In this document: one piece after another, positions 8,478-17,907 of the stretch
How positions within the stretch are numbered: the stretch's first letter is position 1
Layout: each line of letters begins with the position of its first letter
DNA from: Candidatus Purcelliella pentastirinorum
Lineage (GTDB): Bacteria > Pseudomonadota > Gammaproteobacteria > Enterobacterales > Enterobacteriaceae
Assembly (NCBI RefSeq): GCF_028748785.1
Contig: NZ_CP110496.1
Coordinates: forward strand, 1 to 64,000
Direction: 5' to 3'
Length of the DNA stretch: 64,000 nucleotides
Position numbers and translations under genes: made by a program
The notes under the pieces: generated by a model
Seen by the model: only the letters and a program-made list of their open reading frames with translations
Database searches by the model: none
Told to the model about the DNA's origin: nothing

Positions 8478-9862
8478 ATGAAATCAATTTTCTTAAATTT
8501 TAATTTTTTTAATATATTAGTTGTCTGTGATGTTATCTATATTAGATCACTATTGTTATGGTATTGTTAATTCTGTTTCTGGTAATTTTTTGTTCTTATT
8601 TTAAATTGTAAAGATATATATTAGTAGAACTGTTATTGTTGTAATAAATTTTAATAGTTTGGGTTCTAAGGATATATTAATTGAATTTATAGGTAGTGAT
8701 GAATATAGTTTCATATTAAAATAATTATTAAATGATATAAAAGTTTTTTATAATTTTGTTATTTTAAAATTTTTTATTATTTTTACTAAATTTAGACTTT
8801 TATCTAAAGATCAACAATTAATTAGATTAGATTTTAAAAATAAAATAAATAATAGTTTCAATAATTTTATTTTTGGTTATTTAATTTAATTTTATTTTTT
8901 TGTTATTTGTCAATTATATTTAATTAATATAAAAGCGCATTAATTGATATAGATATTATTATTAATCTAGCTATAAATAAAATATATTTGTATTAATTGA
9001 TCTTAAAGGTTTGATTTTATATGTTATAAGGGAATAATTTTTCTAATATTTAATGTTATTTTTAATTTTATTTTGTATTCAACAAATTTGTTAATTATGT
9101 TTAAATTTAAACTAAGGATATTAAATTATTAAATAATTTATATTTATATGAATTATTAATCATTTGTATAAACATGATATTTTTTTGTTAATAAATGAAA
9201 AGAATACGTTTAATTTAGGTTCTACTGTTGATAAAGTTTATGATGTTACTAGTATTAGTAATACTTTTATTGCTGTTTTAATAATTAGTTTAGTTAGTTG
9301 TTATTTTTTTAAAAGATCTAGTTTTTTATTAAATCTAGTTTCTGGTATTATTTTTTGTAAATTTGTACTTTCATTTATAAATTTATTGTGATTGTTGGTT
9401 TGTATTATGTCTAGCATGGATAATATTTCTAATATTGTTGATATTAATTATTTAAAATATTTAGTAAATTCATCTAAAACAAACGTAATTATTATATATA
9501 ATATTTTTAATATTTTACATATTTATCATATTAATTTTATATTAAAAGCTAATAATATTGTTGATCGTTTAATAATTTCTGTAAATAATAGTTATTACAT
9601 CATAAATTAAGTAATAAAAATAGTTTAATATGGATTTTAGGAGATCCTATATTATCATTAAGTTACTTATATTAATTTGTTGTAATTTTAAAGTTGATTA
9701 ATTAAATATTATAATCAAAAAAAAATTTTAGTAATTTTTTTTATTAAATGTAGTATTTTTTTTGAAGATAAATTTATTGTTGATAAATAAATTTTGTTTT
9801 GTGGTGTTAAGATTTTAAATTTTAATATTAAGTAAAATATAATAATAAATTATTCTATTTAA
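8478..9862 (+). pseudogene. hldE: Decayed hldE (heptose-7-phosphate kinase / heptose-1-phosphate adenylyltransferase)
   Basis: Fragments of HldE appear in correct order with frameshifts and stops between them. 8478-8560 matches the N-terminal kinase strand (ILVVCDV, then LDHYCYG one frame away). 8785-8835 encodes TKFRLLSKDQQLIRLDF. 9164-9391 encodes KVYDVTSISNTFIAVL, where GAGD of the kinase active site has become SISN. 9392-9610 matches the cytidylyltransferase-like domain (NIFNILHIYHINFIL, DRLIISVNN) with HAGH changed to HIYH. A C-terminal remnant CGVKILNFNIK lies near 9800-9832. Intact HldE makes ADP-heptose for the LPS inner core, so that pathway is lost. The position between cca and ribB matches E. 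coli order. Confidence 0.9.
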
Positions 9863-10017
9863 ATATAGGTATTTTAAGATATTTTGTATATATTTTCTTA
9901 TTAAAAGTTATATTTAAATATTAGAATATTTTTTTTATTATTTTTATTTGTTTGTTTATTATTATTTTTTCAAATTAATATTATTTTATTTTGTTTTTTA
10001 TTATGGTTAATTTAATT

Positions 10018-10674
10018 ATGAGTGATAAAAAATCGATTTGTCATTTTAAGGATTTTATATATAGGGTAGAACGTGCTGTAAATTCTTTGTGTAATGGTAA
10101 CGGCGTTATTTTATTAGATGATAAGAATAGGGAAAATGAAGGTGATATCATATTTTCTGCTGAGAAAATAAATATAGAACAAATGGCGTTAACTATTCGT
10201 CATGGTAGTGGGATAGTTTGTTTATGTCTTACTGAGGAACGTAGATATCAATTAGATTTACCTATGATGGTTAAAGAAAATACTAGTGTGTATGGTACTA
10301 GTTTTACTGTAACTATAGAGGCTGCTTGCGGTGTATCAACTGGTGTTTCCGCTAAAGATAGATTAACAACTATACGTGCAGCCATTGCTGATAATGCTCA
10401 ACCTAGTGATTTACATCGCCCTGGTCATGTTTTTCCCTTGGTATCATCTATTGAAGGTCTTTATTCTCGTAGAGGACATACTGAAGCTTCAATAGCTTTA
10501 GTAAAATTAGCTAATTTAAAACCATTTAGTGTTTTATGTGAGTTAATTAATGATGATGGTTCAATGTCTAAATTATCAGAATTAATAGTTTTTTCTAAGA
10601 AATATTCTATGCCTTTATTGACTATAGATGACTTGTATTTATATTATAATTTTTATAATATATCTTTTATATAG
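10018..10674 (+). CDS. ribB: 3,4-dihydroxy-2-butanone-4-phosphate synthase
   Basis: Converts ribulose 5-phosphate to the four-carbon unit of riboflavin plus formate. From the ATG at 10018 the protein is 218 aa (E. coli 217) and aligns from residue 1. In-frame ATG at 10003 and TTG at 9991 are possible but would add residues without counterparts. Conserved motifs: [11 protein letters not shown] near 37-47 (acidic loop), [18 protein letters not shown] and RPGHVFPL. In E. coli an FMN riboswitch precedes ribB. The short AT-only leader here shows no sign of one, so flavin feedback is probably lost, as expected if riboflavin is overproduced for a host (inference). Confidence 0.96.
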   Translation: MSDKKSICHFKDFIYRVERAVNSLCNGNGVILLDDKNRENEGDIIFSAEKINIEQMALTIRHGSGIVCLCLTEERRYQLDLPMMVKENTSVYGTSFTVTIEAACGVSTGVSAKDRLTTIRAAIADNAQPSDLHRPGHVFPLVSSIEGLYSRRGHTEASIALVKLANLKPFSVLCELINDDGSMSKLSELIVFSKKYSMPLLTIDDLYLYYNFYNISFI

Positions 10675-10774
10675 TTTTATGTATTTAAGATATTTTTTAA
10701 TTGAACTGGTAAATTTTATTTAAATTTGTTATTATTACATAATAAATGTTATTTTTTATTTTTGTGAAAGTTTT

Positions 10775-11500
10775 ATGTTATTGATATTGCGTGTTATTTT
10801 TTTATTATTTTTTTCTTTTTTTTTTATTTTTTTAGGTATAATTTATTGTTTATTTCATCCTCGGAGTCCTAGGAATTTATTTAAATTTTCTTTTATTATT
10901 TGTAAGCTTAATAGGTTTTTAGGTATTACATTGGAAGTGCGTAGGCCTATTAATATAAAATATCGTAGTAATGTCATTTATATTTCTAATCATCAAAATA
11001 ATTATGATTTAATTGCAGCAGCTGGTATATTACAGGATTTTACCGTTACTGTAGGTAAAAGAAGTATATTGTTAATTCCTTTTTTTGGTTTATTTTATTG
11101 GTTATCAGGTAATTTCTTAATTGAAAGATTTAAATTTATTAAAGCGTATAATACCTTATTAAGAATAATTAATGTTTTAAAAAATAAAAAGATATCAATT
11201 TGGATGTTTCCTGAAGGAACTAGGAGTAATGGTAGGGGTATATTATCCTTTAAAACTGGTGCATTTTACATGGCTATTTCAGCTAAAATACCTATTATTC
11301 CCATTGTAATTTCTAATATTCATAATAAAGTAAATTTAAATAGATTTAATAATGGTTTAGTAATAGTTGAAATGTTATCTCCCATTGAAGTACATGATTT
11401 TATTGATATGTCTGCACGTGAACTGGCTATTTATTGTAATAAATTAATTAAGGATAAATTTATTAAATTAAATAATGAAATTTATTTAAGAGAAAATTAA
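10775..11500 (+). CDS. plsC: 1-acyl-sn-glycerol-3-phosphate acyltransferase
   Basis: Acylates lysophosphatidate to phosphatidate at the inner membrane face. The protein is 241 aa (E. coli 245). It starts with a hydrophobic anchor (residues about 1-25). The acyltransferase motif NHQNNYD carries the His-x4-Asp catalytic pair near residues 73-78. FPEGTRSNGRG, the glycerol-phosphate binding motif, is near 147-157. The rest of glycerolipid synthesis is outside the window. A single gene followed 80 bases later by tilS, with no visible terminator. Confidence 0.95.
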   Translation: MLLILRVIFLLFFSFFFIFLGIIYCLFHPRSPRNLFKFSFIICKLNRFLGITLEVRRPINIKYRSNVIYISNHQNNYDLIAAAGILQDFTVTVGKRSILLIPFFGLFYWLSGNFLIERFKFIKAYNTLLRIINVLKNKKISIWMFPEGTRSNGRGILSFKTGAFYMAISAKIPIIPIVISNIHNKVNLNRFNNGLVIVEMLSPIEVHDFIDMSARELAIYCNKLIKDKFIKLNNEIYLREN

Positions 11501-11580
11501 ATAAATTTATTTTGTAAAAATAAATTATGTTTTTTATTAATAAATTTGTTTTATTTATTATTTATAGAATAATTAATGTT

Positions 11581-12873
11581 ATGTATAATCTTAAGCAAGT
11601 AATTGATATTAAAAAAAAGTATTTAGTAGCATATAGTGGTGGTTTAGATTCTACTGTTTTATTACATAAATTGTTTTTATTAAGGGAATCCGGTTCTGTT
11701 CGTTTTATTAGAGCTGTGCATGTTAATCATGGTATTAACATTAATGCTTATGATTGGGAATATCATTGTGTACAACAATGTAAAAATTGGAATATACCTT
11801 TAGTATTATTGAATATTTTTTTAAATGGCAAGGATAATTTGGAAGCTGAGTTGCGTTATAAACGATATAATATAATGTGTAAAGTATTAATTAAAAATGA
11901 AATTCTTTTAACTGCTCATCATTTAGATGATCAATGTGAGAGTGTGTTGTTAGCTTTGAAAAGAGGTAGTGGTTTATCTGGTTTATCTGCTATTCGTGAT
12001 AAGATGTATTTTAATAATTATCATTTAGTTTTAAGACCATTTTTAGCGATTACTCGAAAGGAATTAAAATTTTGGGCAGAATTTTATAATTTGACTTGGG
12101 TAGAAGATTTTAGTAATAATGATATTAGATATGATAGGAATTTTTTACGTCATAAAGTTATACCTATAATCTTAAAAAGATGGCCTTTTTTTTCAAGATC
12201 TTGTTTTATAAGTGCTAAACATTGTAAAAATGAAAAATATTTATTAAATTATTTTATTGATATTGAGTTGAAAAAATATTTATTTCATGATGGTTCACTT
12301 AATATTTCTTCATTTTTTCATATGGATTTTAAATTGTGTCATGCAATCTTAAAAAGATGGATTGAATATCATAATATTAAATTTTTTAGTAGATCATTTT
12401 TAAATAAATTATATGATGAAGTTATTATGAGTAGTTTAGATGCAAATCCTAGATTAAAGATATTCCAATATGAGGTTAGAAGGTACAGAAATTCTATATA
12501 TTTAATTAAAATTCATCCTTCATTAGAAAATTTGATTTTATTATGGAATAGACCATGGAATATTTATTATTTACCTTATTCTTCAGGAATATTATTAGTT
12601 GATTCTAAAGGATTTTCTTTAAGAAAACCTAATCATAATGAAAGGGTTAATATTAGATTTAAAGTTTTTGGTGAATATTATATATTTGGTAGAAAACATA
12701 AACGTAAAATAAAAAAATTATGGCAGGAATTTAATATTCCTCCATGGATGAGGAATAGAATACCACTTATTTTTTATAATAACATATTTATATCTGCTTT
12801 AGGTGTTTTTGTGACAATTGATGGTTACTGTAATGTCAATTGTTGGAAAATTTCTATGAGATTAAATAAATAA
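11581..12873 (+). CDS. tilS: tRNA(Ile)-lysidine synthetase
   Basis: Modifies C34 of tRNA-Ile(CAU) to lysidine, changing it from Met to Ile decoding. The ATG at 11581 gives 430 aa (E. coli 432) with the PP-loop SGGLDST at residues 19-25, close to the E. coli position. The ATG at 11527 would add 18 hydrophobic residues without a counterpart. Further conserved blocks: HVNHGI, TAHHLDDQCESVLLALKRGSG and the C-terminal TilS domain with PPWMRNRIPLIF. It is convergent with truA, whose stop lies 8 bases beyond, so the 3' ends probably overlap in transcripts. Confidence 0.95.
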   Translation: MYNLKQVIDIKKKYLVAYSGGLDSTVLLHKLFLLRESGSVRFIRAVHVNHGININAYDWEYHCVQQCKNWNIPLVLLNIFLNGKDNLEAELRYKRYNIMCKVLIKNEILLTAHHLDDQCESVLLALKRGSGLSGLSAIRDKMYFNNYHLVLRPFLAITRKELKFWAEFYNLTWVEDFSNNDIRYDRNFLRHKVIPIILKRWPFFSRSCFISAKHCKNEKYLLNYFIDIELKKYLFHDGSLNISSFFHMDFKLCHAILKRWIEYHNIKFFSRSFLNKLYDEVIMSSLDANPRLKIFQYEVRRYRNSIYLIKIHPSLENLILLWNRPWNIYYLPYSSGILLVDSKGFSLRKPNHNERVNIRFKVFGEYYIFGRKHKRKIKKLWQEFNIPPWMRNRIPLIFYNNIFISALGVFVTIDGYCNVNCWKISMRLNK

Positions 12874-12881
12874 TATTTTAT

Positions 12882-13682
12882 TTAAATAAATAATATTTTA
12901 TTTATTATTAATGGTTTTGATATTTTTATTATTGGAATATTATAATATTTTGGATAATTTATTGATGTTAAATATAGTCCTTTTGCTGGGGCTGTAGGTA
13001 TGTTTAAGTTATTATTTTTTAAATTCAGTAATTTTAACATCCATGATTCTTTTTTTTTTTCTTTACCTATTTCTATTAAGTTGCCTACTATGTTTCTGAC
13101 CATATGATACATAAAAGCGTTTGCTTTAATATCTATTATTATATAATTTTTATATTTAAAAATATTAATGTGCATTATTGTTCTTTTTGAAGAATTAGAT
13201 TGACATTTTTTTGATTTAAATGATTTAAAATCATGTTCTCCTATTAAGTATTGACTAGCTTTATACATTTTTTTTATATTTAATGGATGCATACATTGTG
13301 TTAGTTCATTAAAAAAAATTGCTGATCTAATTTTATTGTTGTATATGATATATTTATAATTTCTAGCAATTGCGCTGTAACGTGCATGGAATAATGCTGA
13401 TACTTTTTTTGCCCATATTATTGTTATGTCTTTTGGTAAATATGAATTTGTACCAATTATCCAAGCAGAGTTATTTCTTTTATTTTTAGTTGTAAAATGT
13501 GCTACTTGACCTGTGCTATGAACTCCTTTATCTGTTCTACCAGCACAAATAATTTTTATTTTATGATTTGCTATTTTTGATAATGCTTTTTCAACATGGT
13601 ATTGTATTGTTGTTTTTTTTTTTTGTTTTTGCCATCCTGAATAATTTTTTCCATTATATTCTATACCTATTGCAATTTTCAT
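12882..13682 (-). CDS. truA: tRNA pseudouridine(38-40) synthase
   Basis: Isomerises uridines 38-40 in the anticodon stem-loop of many tRNAs. The protein is 266 aa (E. coli 270). The catalytic Asp is in CAGRTDKGVHSTGQ near residue 60. GEHDFKSF and the MVRNIVGNLIEIG region are also present. In E. coli truA lies downstream of pdxB (pdxB-usg-truA). Here a decayed pdxB lies upstream on the same strand and usg is gone, so truA must now rely on its own promoter or read-through. Confidence 0.96.
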   Translation of the reverse strand: MKIAIGIEYNGKNYSGWQKQKKKTTIQYHVEKALSKIANHKIKIICAGRTDKGVHSTGQVAHFTTKNKRNNSAWIIGTNSYLPKDITIIWAKKVSALFHARYSAIARNYKYIIYNNKIRSAIFFNELTQCMHPLNIKKMYKASQYLIGEHDFKSFKSKKCQSNSSKRTIMHINIFKYKNYIIIDIKANAFMYHMVRNIVGNLIEIGKEKKKESWMLKLLNLKNNNLNIPTAPAKGLYLTSINYPKYYNIPIIKISKPLIINKILFI

Positions 13683-13757
13683 ATTAATATTTTTGTATAG
13701 TTTATTTATTTTTTATTTAATATTTATTTATTTTTTACTAAAATATTTTTTATGATG

Positions 13758-14676
13758 TTAGGATTGAAATTTTACATTAAATCCTATTTTTTTTAGTATT
13801 TTTTTGTTTTTAAAAAATCTTCAAGTTTTGTATTTTTTTTAATATTTATAAATTTATTCCAATCTTTAGCAATTTTTATAACCCTCTAATTTTTGCTTCT
13901 ATTGTATATCCGGCAATATGTGGTGTTCCTATGTAAATATATTTTAATAATGTGGTTAATATATTTTGTTCATTTTCCCATACATCCATTATTATGTGGA
14001 TATTTTTTTTTCTTTTAAAAATTTTAGTAAATATTTGTTATTTATAATTTCCCCTCTTGAAGTATTTATTAAAATTGTATTTTTTTTTAATAAATTTATT
14101 CTATTTTTATTAAATAGGTGTAATGTCTTGTTTTTGCTATTATTTAATAATGTTACATATAATGATATTATATTAGATTTATCAATAATTGTTTTTAATG
14201 ATACAAATTTATCTTTATTTTTTTTACATTTTTTGAATAGATCACATAGTAGAGTTTTTATCTTTAATATTTTTAGTCTTTTATTTAATAATGATCCTAT
14301 ATTACCTAATCCTATAATTACTATATTTTATTTTTAAGTTTGATATTTAATTTTTTTGAAATTATTAATAGTGCTGAAAATATATATTCTACTATTGCTA
14401 TTGAATTACATCCTGGAGCATGAAAGAATTTAATTTTTTCTTTTTTATAATTTTTTTATTTATATGATAAATTCCTGATGTTGTAGATCTTATAAATTTT
14501 ATATTTCTTTCATTTAATATTTTTTTGTTTATTTTGGTTGTTGATCTTATAATAATAGCATTTATATTTTTTAATATATAGTTGTTTATTTTTCTTCCTG
14601 TTATTTTTTTAATTTTTGAATTATTATTAAATAATTCTTTAGTATATGGAATATTTTCATCTATTATAATTTTCAT
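13758..14676 (-). pseudogene. pdxB: Decayed pdxB (erythronate-4-phosphate dehydrogenase)
   Basis: The first 93 codons from 14676 read as the PdxB N-terminus (MKIIIDENIPYTKELF). The frame then shifts within an A-rich run. The shifted frame continues HAPGCNSIAIVEYIFSALL, shifts again before IVIIGLGNIGSLL (the NAD-binding motif), continues through LINTSRGEIINN, and later gives IGTPHIAGYTIEAKIRGL followed by a stop at 13878-13876. Remnants of the C-terminal domain (KKIGFNVKFQS) reach 13758. At least three frame lesions and an internal deletion relative to the 378-aa E. coli enzyme. Intact PdxB acts in the DXP-dependent vitamin B6 pathway. The position upstream of truA matches E. coli. Confidence 0.92.
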
Positions 14677-14782
14677 TTTATTTTTATATATCATTTAAAT
14701 TTATATTTTATTTTAATGATATTATATTAAATAAATATTTAATTATTTTGAATTTTTTTTTTACTAAAATAAGGTTATTTAT

Positions 14783-15850
14783 ATGTCAAGACCAATTAGT
14801 ATTACTATAGATAGTACTATTTTGAAAAATAATTTATCTATTATACGTAAAATTTCTTCTAATTCTAAACTTTGGGCTGTTGTTAAATCTAATGCATATG
14901 GGCATGGTATTAGATATATTTGGAAATTATTATTAGATGCTGATGGATTTGCATTGGTTGAATTAGAAGATGCTTTGTTTTTGAGAAAAATAGGTTATAT
15001 TAAGCCTATTTTATTATTAGAAGGTTTTTTTGAAAAGAAAGAGTTAGAAATTTTTGATCGTTATAATTTAATAAGTTGTATACATAGTGAATGGCAAATT
15101 GATGTGTTAGAACATTTTAATTTTTCTGCACCATTAGATATATATGTTAAATTTAATAGTGGTATGAATAGATTTGGTTTTGATTTAAAAGATTTTTTAG
15201 TAATATGGAATAGATTGAGCTCTTTGAAAAATGTAGGTAACATGACTATGATGACACATTTTGTCAATATTAATGATTTTAGTTATTTAAAAAATACTAG
15301 AAGATGTATATCTTCTATTTTGGATAATTATAAAATAAAATGTTGTTTTGCTAATTCTGCGGTTATTTTATTTAGTTCATATTTTAATTATGATTGGGTT
15401 CGTTCTGGTATTTTGTTATATGGTTTATCTCCGACTGGAAATGATAGTGATATTTCTAATTATGGATTAAAACCTGTAATGACATTTTCTAGTAAAATTA
15501 TTTTTATTAGAGATGTTAATATTGGTGATATTTTAGGTTATGGTAATTATATTATTAAAGAAAAAAAACGTATTGGTATTGTAGCTTGTGGATATTCTGA
15601 TGGTTATCCTAGAAATATTTCTATTTCTACACCTGTTTTAGTTGATGGTGTTATTACTAAAACTATAGGTTTAATTTCAATGGATACTTTAATTATTGAT
15701 TTGACTTGTTGTCCTAAAGCTCATATCGGATCTAATGTTGAATTGTGGGGTAATAATGTTAGTATTGATAAAGTAGCTTGTATGTCAAATACAATATCTT
15801 ATGAATTAATTTCTTCTTTATCATCTAGAATACCTATATTATTAAAATAA
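14783..15850 (+). CDS. alr: Alanine racemase
   Basis: PLP enzyme that makes D-alanine for peptidoglycan. The protein is 355 aa (E. coli Alr 359). The PLP-binding Lys is in AVVKSNAYGHG near residue 34. The substrate-pocket Tyr from the second subunit is in CGYSDGYPRNI near 270. RSGILLYGLSP matches the phosphate-binding region. It starts cleanly after an AAGG at 14770-14773. It is divergent from the decayed pdxB and convergent with proS, 24 bases away. It needs PLP although de novo B6 synthesis looks broken, so cofactor must come from salvage or the host (inference). Confidence 0.95.
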   Translation: MSRPISITIDSTILKNNLSIIRKISSNSKLWAVVKSNAYGHGIRYIWKLLLDADGFALVELEDALFLRKIGYIKPILLLEGFFEKKELEIFDRYNLISCIHSEWQIDVLEHFNFSAPLDIYVKFNSGMNRFGFDLKDFLVIWNRLSSLKNVGNMTMMTHFVNINDFSYLKNTRRCISSILDNYKIKCCFANSAVILFSSYFNYDWVRSGILLYGLSPTGNDSDISNYGLKPVMTFSSKIIFIRDVNIGDILGYGNYIIKEKKRIGIVACGYSDGYPRNISISTPVLVDGVITKTIGLISMDTLIIDLTCCPKAHIGSNVELWGNNVSIDKVACMSNTISYELISSLSSRIPILLK

Positions 15851-15874
15851 TATATTTTTTTTTATTTTTAATAA

Positions 15875-17605
15875 TTATTGATTATTTATTTTTAATAATT
15901 TATTATCTATAAATTCAATTATATTTTTTATGTTTATTAGTTTTGATTTTTGGTTTTTTCTTGATTTGTATTCTATTTTATTATTTTCTAAATTTTTTTT
16001 ACTGATAATTATTATATGTGGTATTCCTAATAAATCCATATCTGAAAATATTTTTCCTGTTGATATTTTTCTATCATCTAATATGATTTCAATATTTTTT
16101 TTTTTAATTTTTTTATATATTTTTTTTGTAAAATTATGTACTTTTATTGATTTATACATATTTATAGGTATTATAGCAATTTTAAATGGAGATATTTCTT
16201 CCGGCCATATAATTCCTTTTTTATCATTGTTTTGTTCGATTAATGCGGCTATAATTCTTGTAATTCCTAGACCATAGGAACCCATTAATATTAATTTTTT
16301 TTTCCCTTTTTTATTTTGTACATATGTTTTCATAATTTTTGAATATTTATTATTTAATTGAAAAGTATGTCCTACTTCTATACTTTTTTTTAGATTAATT
16401 ATCCCTTTATTATTCGGAAAAATATCACCATCTACTACATTTCTTATATCCATTGTTTTTGGTATTTTTAAATCTCTATTCCAATTAATTCCTTTTAAGA
16501 ATTTTCCTGTTATATTAGATCCGGAAATAAAATTATTCATATTTTTTACACTGTTATCAGCTATTATTGGCATGTTAAGTTTTATTGGTCCTAAGTATAT
16601 TGGATGTATTCCTATTTTTTTTAATATTGTTTTTTTATCTATTATTTTTAATGGTTGTTTTATAGTTTTTATTTTTTTTATTTTTGTTTTATTTATTTGA
16701 TGATCACTTCTTAATAATAATGCTGTAAAAGGGTTTATGTTTTTTTTATTTGATTTTACAATTATGACTTTTATTATCTTTTTTTTTGAAATTTTATATT
16801 TTTTTGTTAATTCTTCTAAGTTATTAATATTGTTTACATCTATTTTTTGTATTTTTTTTTGAAATTTTATTTGATTTTTTTTTGGTGTTATAGATTTTGC
16901 TACTTCAATGTTTGCTTTGTAATTTGAATTTTTTGATATAGCTATAGTATCTTCTCCATCATTTGCTAAAGCTTGGAATTCATGTGATATATTTCCTCCT
17001 ATATTTCCTGAGTTGGCATGTACTTTATATACTTTTAGTCCTATTCTATTAAAAATTTTTTTATATGTTTTACATATTATTTTATATTTATTTGTTAGTG
17101 ATTTATAGTTTTCATGGAATGAATAAGCATCTTTCATTATAAATTCGCGTGATCTTATTACACCGAATCTAGGTCTGATTTCATCTCTAAATTTTGTTTG
17201 TATTTGATATAATATTATTGGTAGTTTTTTGTAAGATTTTATTTCTTTTTTTATTAAGTAAGTGATAATTTCCTCATGTGTTGGAGCTAAAATATACTTT
17301 TTTTTTTTTCTATCTTTTAATTTTATTAAATCTGATCCATATGTTTTTAATCTTTTACTTTTTTCCCACAACGTGCTGGGTTGCATAATAGGAGTATTTA
17401 TTTCTATACATCCTATTTTATTCATTTCTTCTCTTATTATTTTTTTTATATTTTGTATTACTCTAATTCCAATTGGTAACCAAGCATATAATCCAGAAGA
17501 TATTTTTCTTATCATGCCAGATTTAATCATTAATCTATAACTTATTGTTTTTGTTTGTGATGATATATTTTTTAAAGTTGATATAAAATATTTTGTAGTT
17601 TTCAT
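15875..17605 (-). CDS. proS: Prolyl-tRNA synthetase
   Basis: Charges tRNA-Pro in the cytosol. The protein is 576 aa (E. coli 572). Class II motif 1 is at about residues 35-70 (SGLYAWLPIGIRVIQN). Motif 2, FRDEIRPRFGVIRSREF, is near 138-154. Motif 3 is GSYGLGITRIIAALIEQ near 440. The inserted YbaK-like editing domain (about 225-400) is retained in length but strongly Lys/Ile/Asn-rich, so whether it still deacylates mischarged Ala-tRNA is uncertain. The C-terminal anticodon-binding domain is present. Confidence 0.96.
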   Translation of the reverse strand: MKTTKYFISTLKNISSQTKTISYRLMIKSGMIRKISSGLYAWLPIGIRVIQNIKKIIREEMNKIGCIEINTPIMQPSTLWEKSKRLKTYGSDLIKLKDRKKKKYILAPTHEEIITYLIKKEIKSYKKLPIILYQIQTKFRDEIRPRFGVIRSREFIMKDAYSFHENYKSLTNKYKIICKTYKKIFNRIGLKVYKVHANSGNIGGNISHEFQALANDGEDTIAISKNSNYKANIEVAKSITPKKNQIKFQKKIQKIDVNNINNLEELTKKYKISKKKIIKVIIVKSNKKNINPFTALLLRSDHQINKTKIKKIKTIKQPLKIIDKKTILKKIGIHPIYLGPIKLNMPIIADNSVKNMNNFISGSNITGKFLKGINWNRDLKIPKTMDIRNVVDGDIFPNNKGIINLKKSIEVGHTFQLNNKYSKIMKTYVQNKKGKKKLILMGSYGLGITRIIAALIEQNNDKKGIIWPEEISPFKIAIIPINMYKSIKVHNFTKKIYKKIKKKNIEIILDDRKISTGKIFSDMDLLGIPHIIIISKKNLENNKIEYKSRKNQKSKLINIKNIIEFIDNKLLKINNQ

Positions 17606-17767
17606 TATTTTTAGAAATTATTTTTTCTAGTTTATTATTTTATTATATAATAATTTAAATCTTAAGTTTATTTTTTATTTGTTTATTGTATACTATAAAT
17701 TTAGTTGATTATTTTATATAATTTTTAATATTATTATAGTTAGTGATGATTGAATTATATTCAATAT

Positions 17768-17885
17768 AGCTTGGCGATTATAGTGTGATGGTACCACCTG
17801 ATACCATTCCGAACTCAGAAGTGAAACGTCATTACGCCGATGGTAGTACAAGTAATTTGTGTGAGAGTAGGTCATTGCCAAGCTT
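17768..17885 (+). rRNA. rrf: 5S ribosomal RNA
   Basis: About 118 nt with the E. coli-like core ACCTGATACCATTCCGAACT and CAGAAGTGAAACG, then GCCGATGGTAGT. The ends AGCTTGGCG and TGCCAAGCT pair to close helix I. No 23S or 16S sequence is adjacent: proS ends its upstream intergenic region 162 bases away and a transporter gene follows 22 bases after. So this 5S gene is transcribed on its own. The upstream intergenic DNA is too AT-rich for a confident promoter call. Confidence 0.97.
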
Positions 17886-17907
17886 TATTAATTTTTATAT
17901 TTATTTT

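Noticed and set aside
9164-9610. Two short open frames as small new genes
   Set aside because: They align in order with the two domains of HldE and lie inside its decayed gene.
13966-14337. Plus-strand 123-codon open frame
   Set aside because: It is antisense to the decayed pdxB; its Phe/Leu/Ile-rich composition is that of a T-rich strand shadow.
17749-17765. Palindrome ATTGAATTATATTCAAT just before 5S rRNA as an operator
   Set aside because: Short and made of A/T mainly; such palindromes are expected often in this composition and there is no partner regulator.
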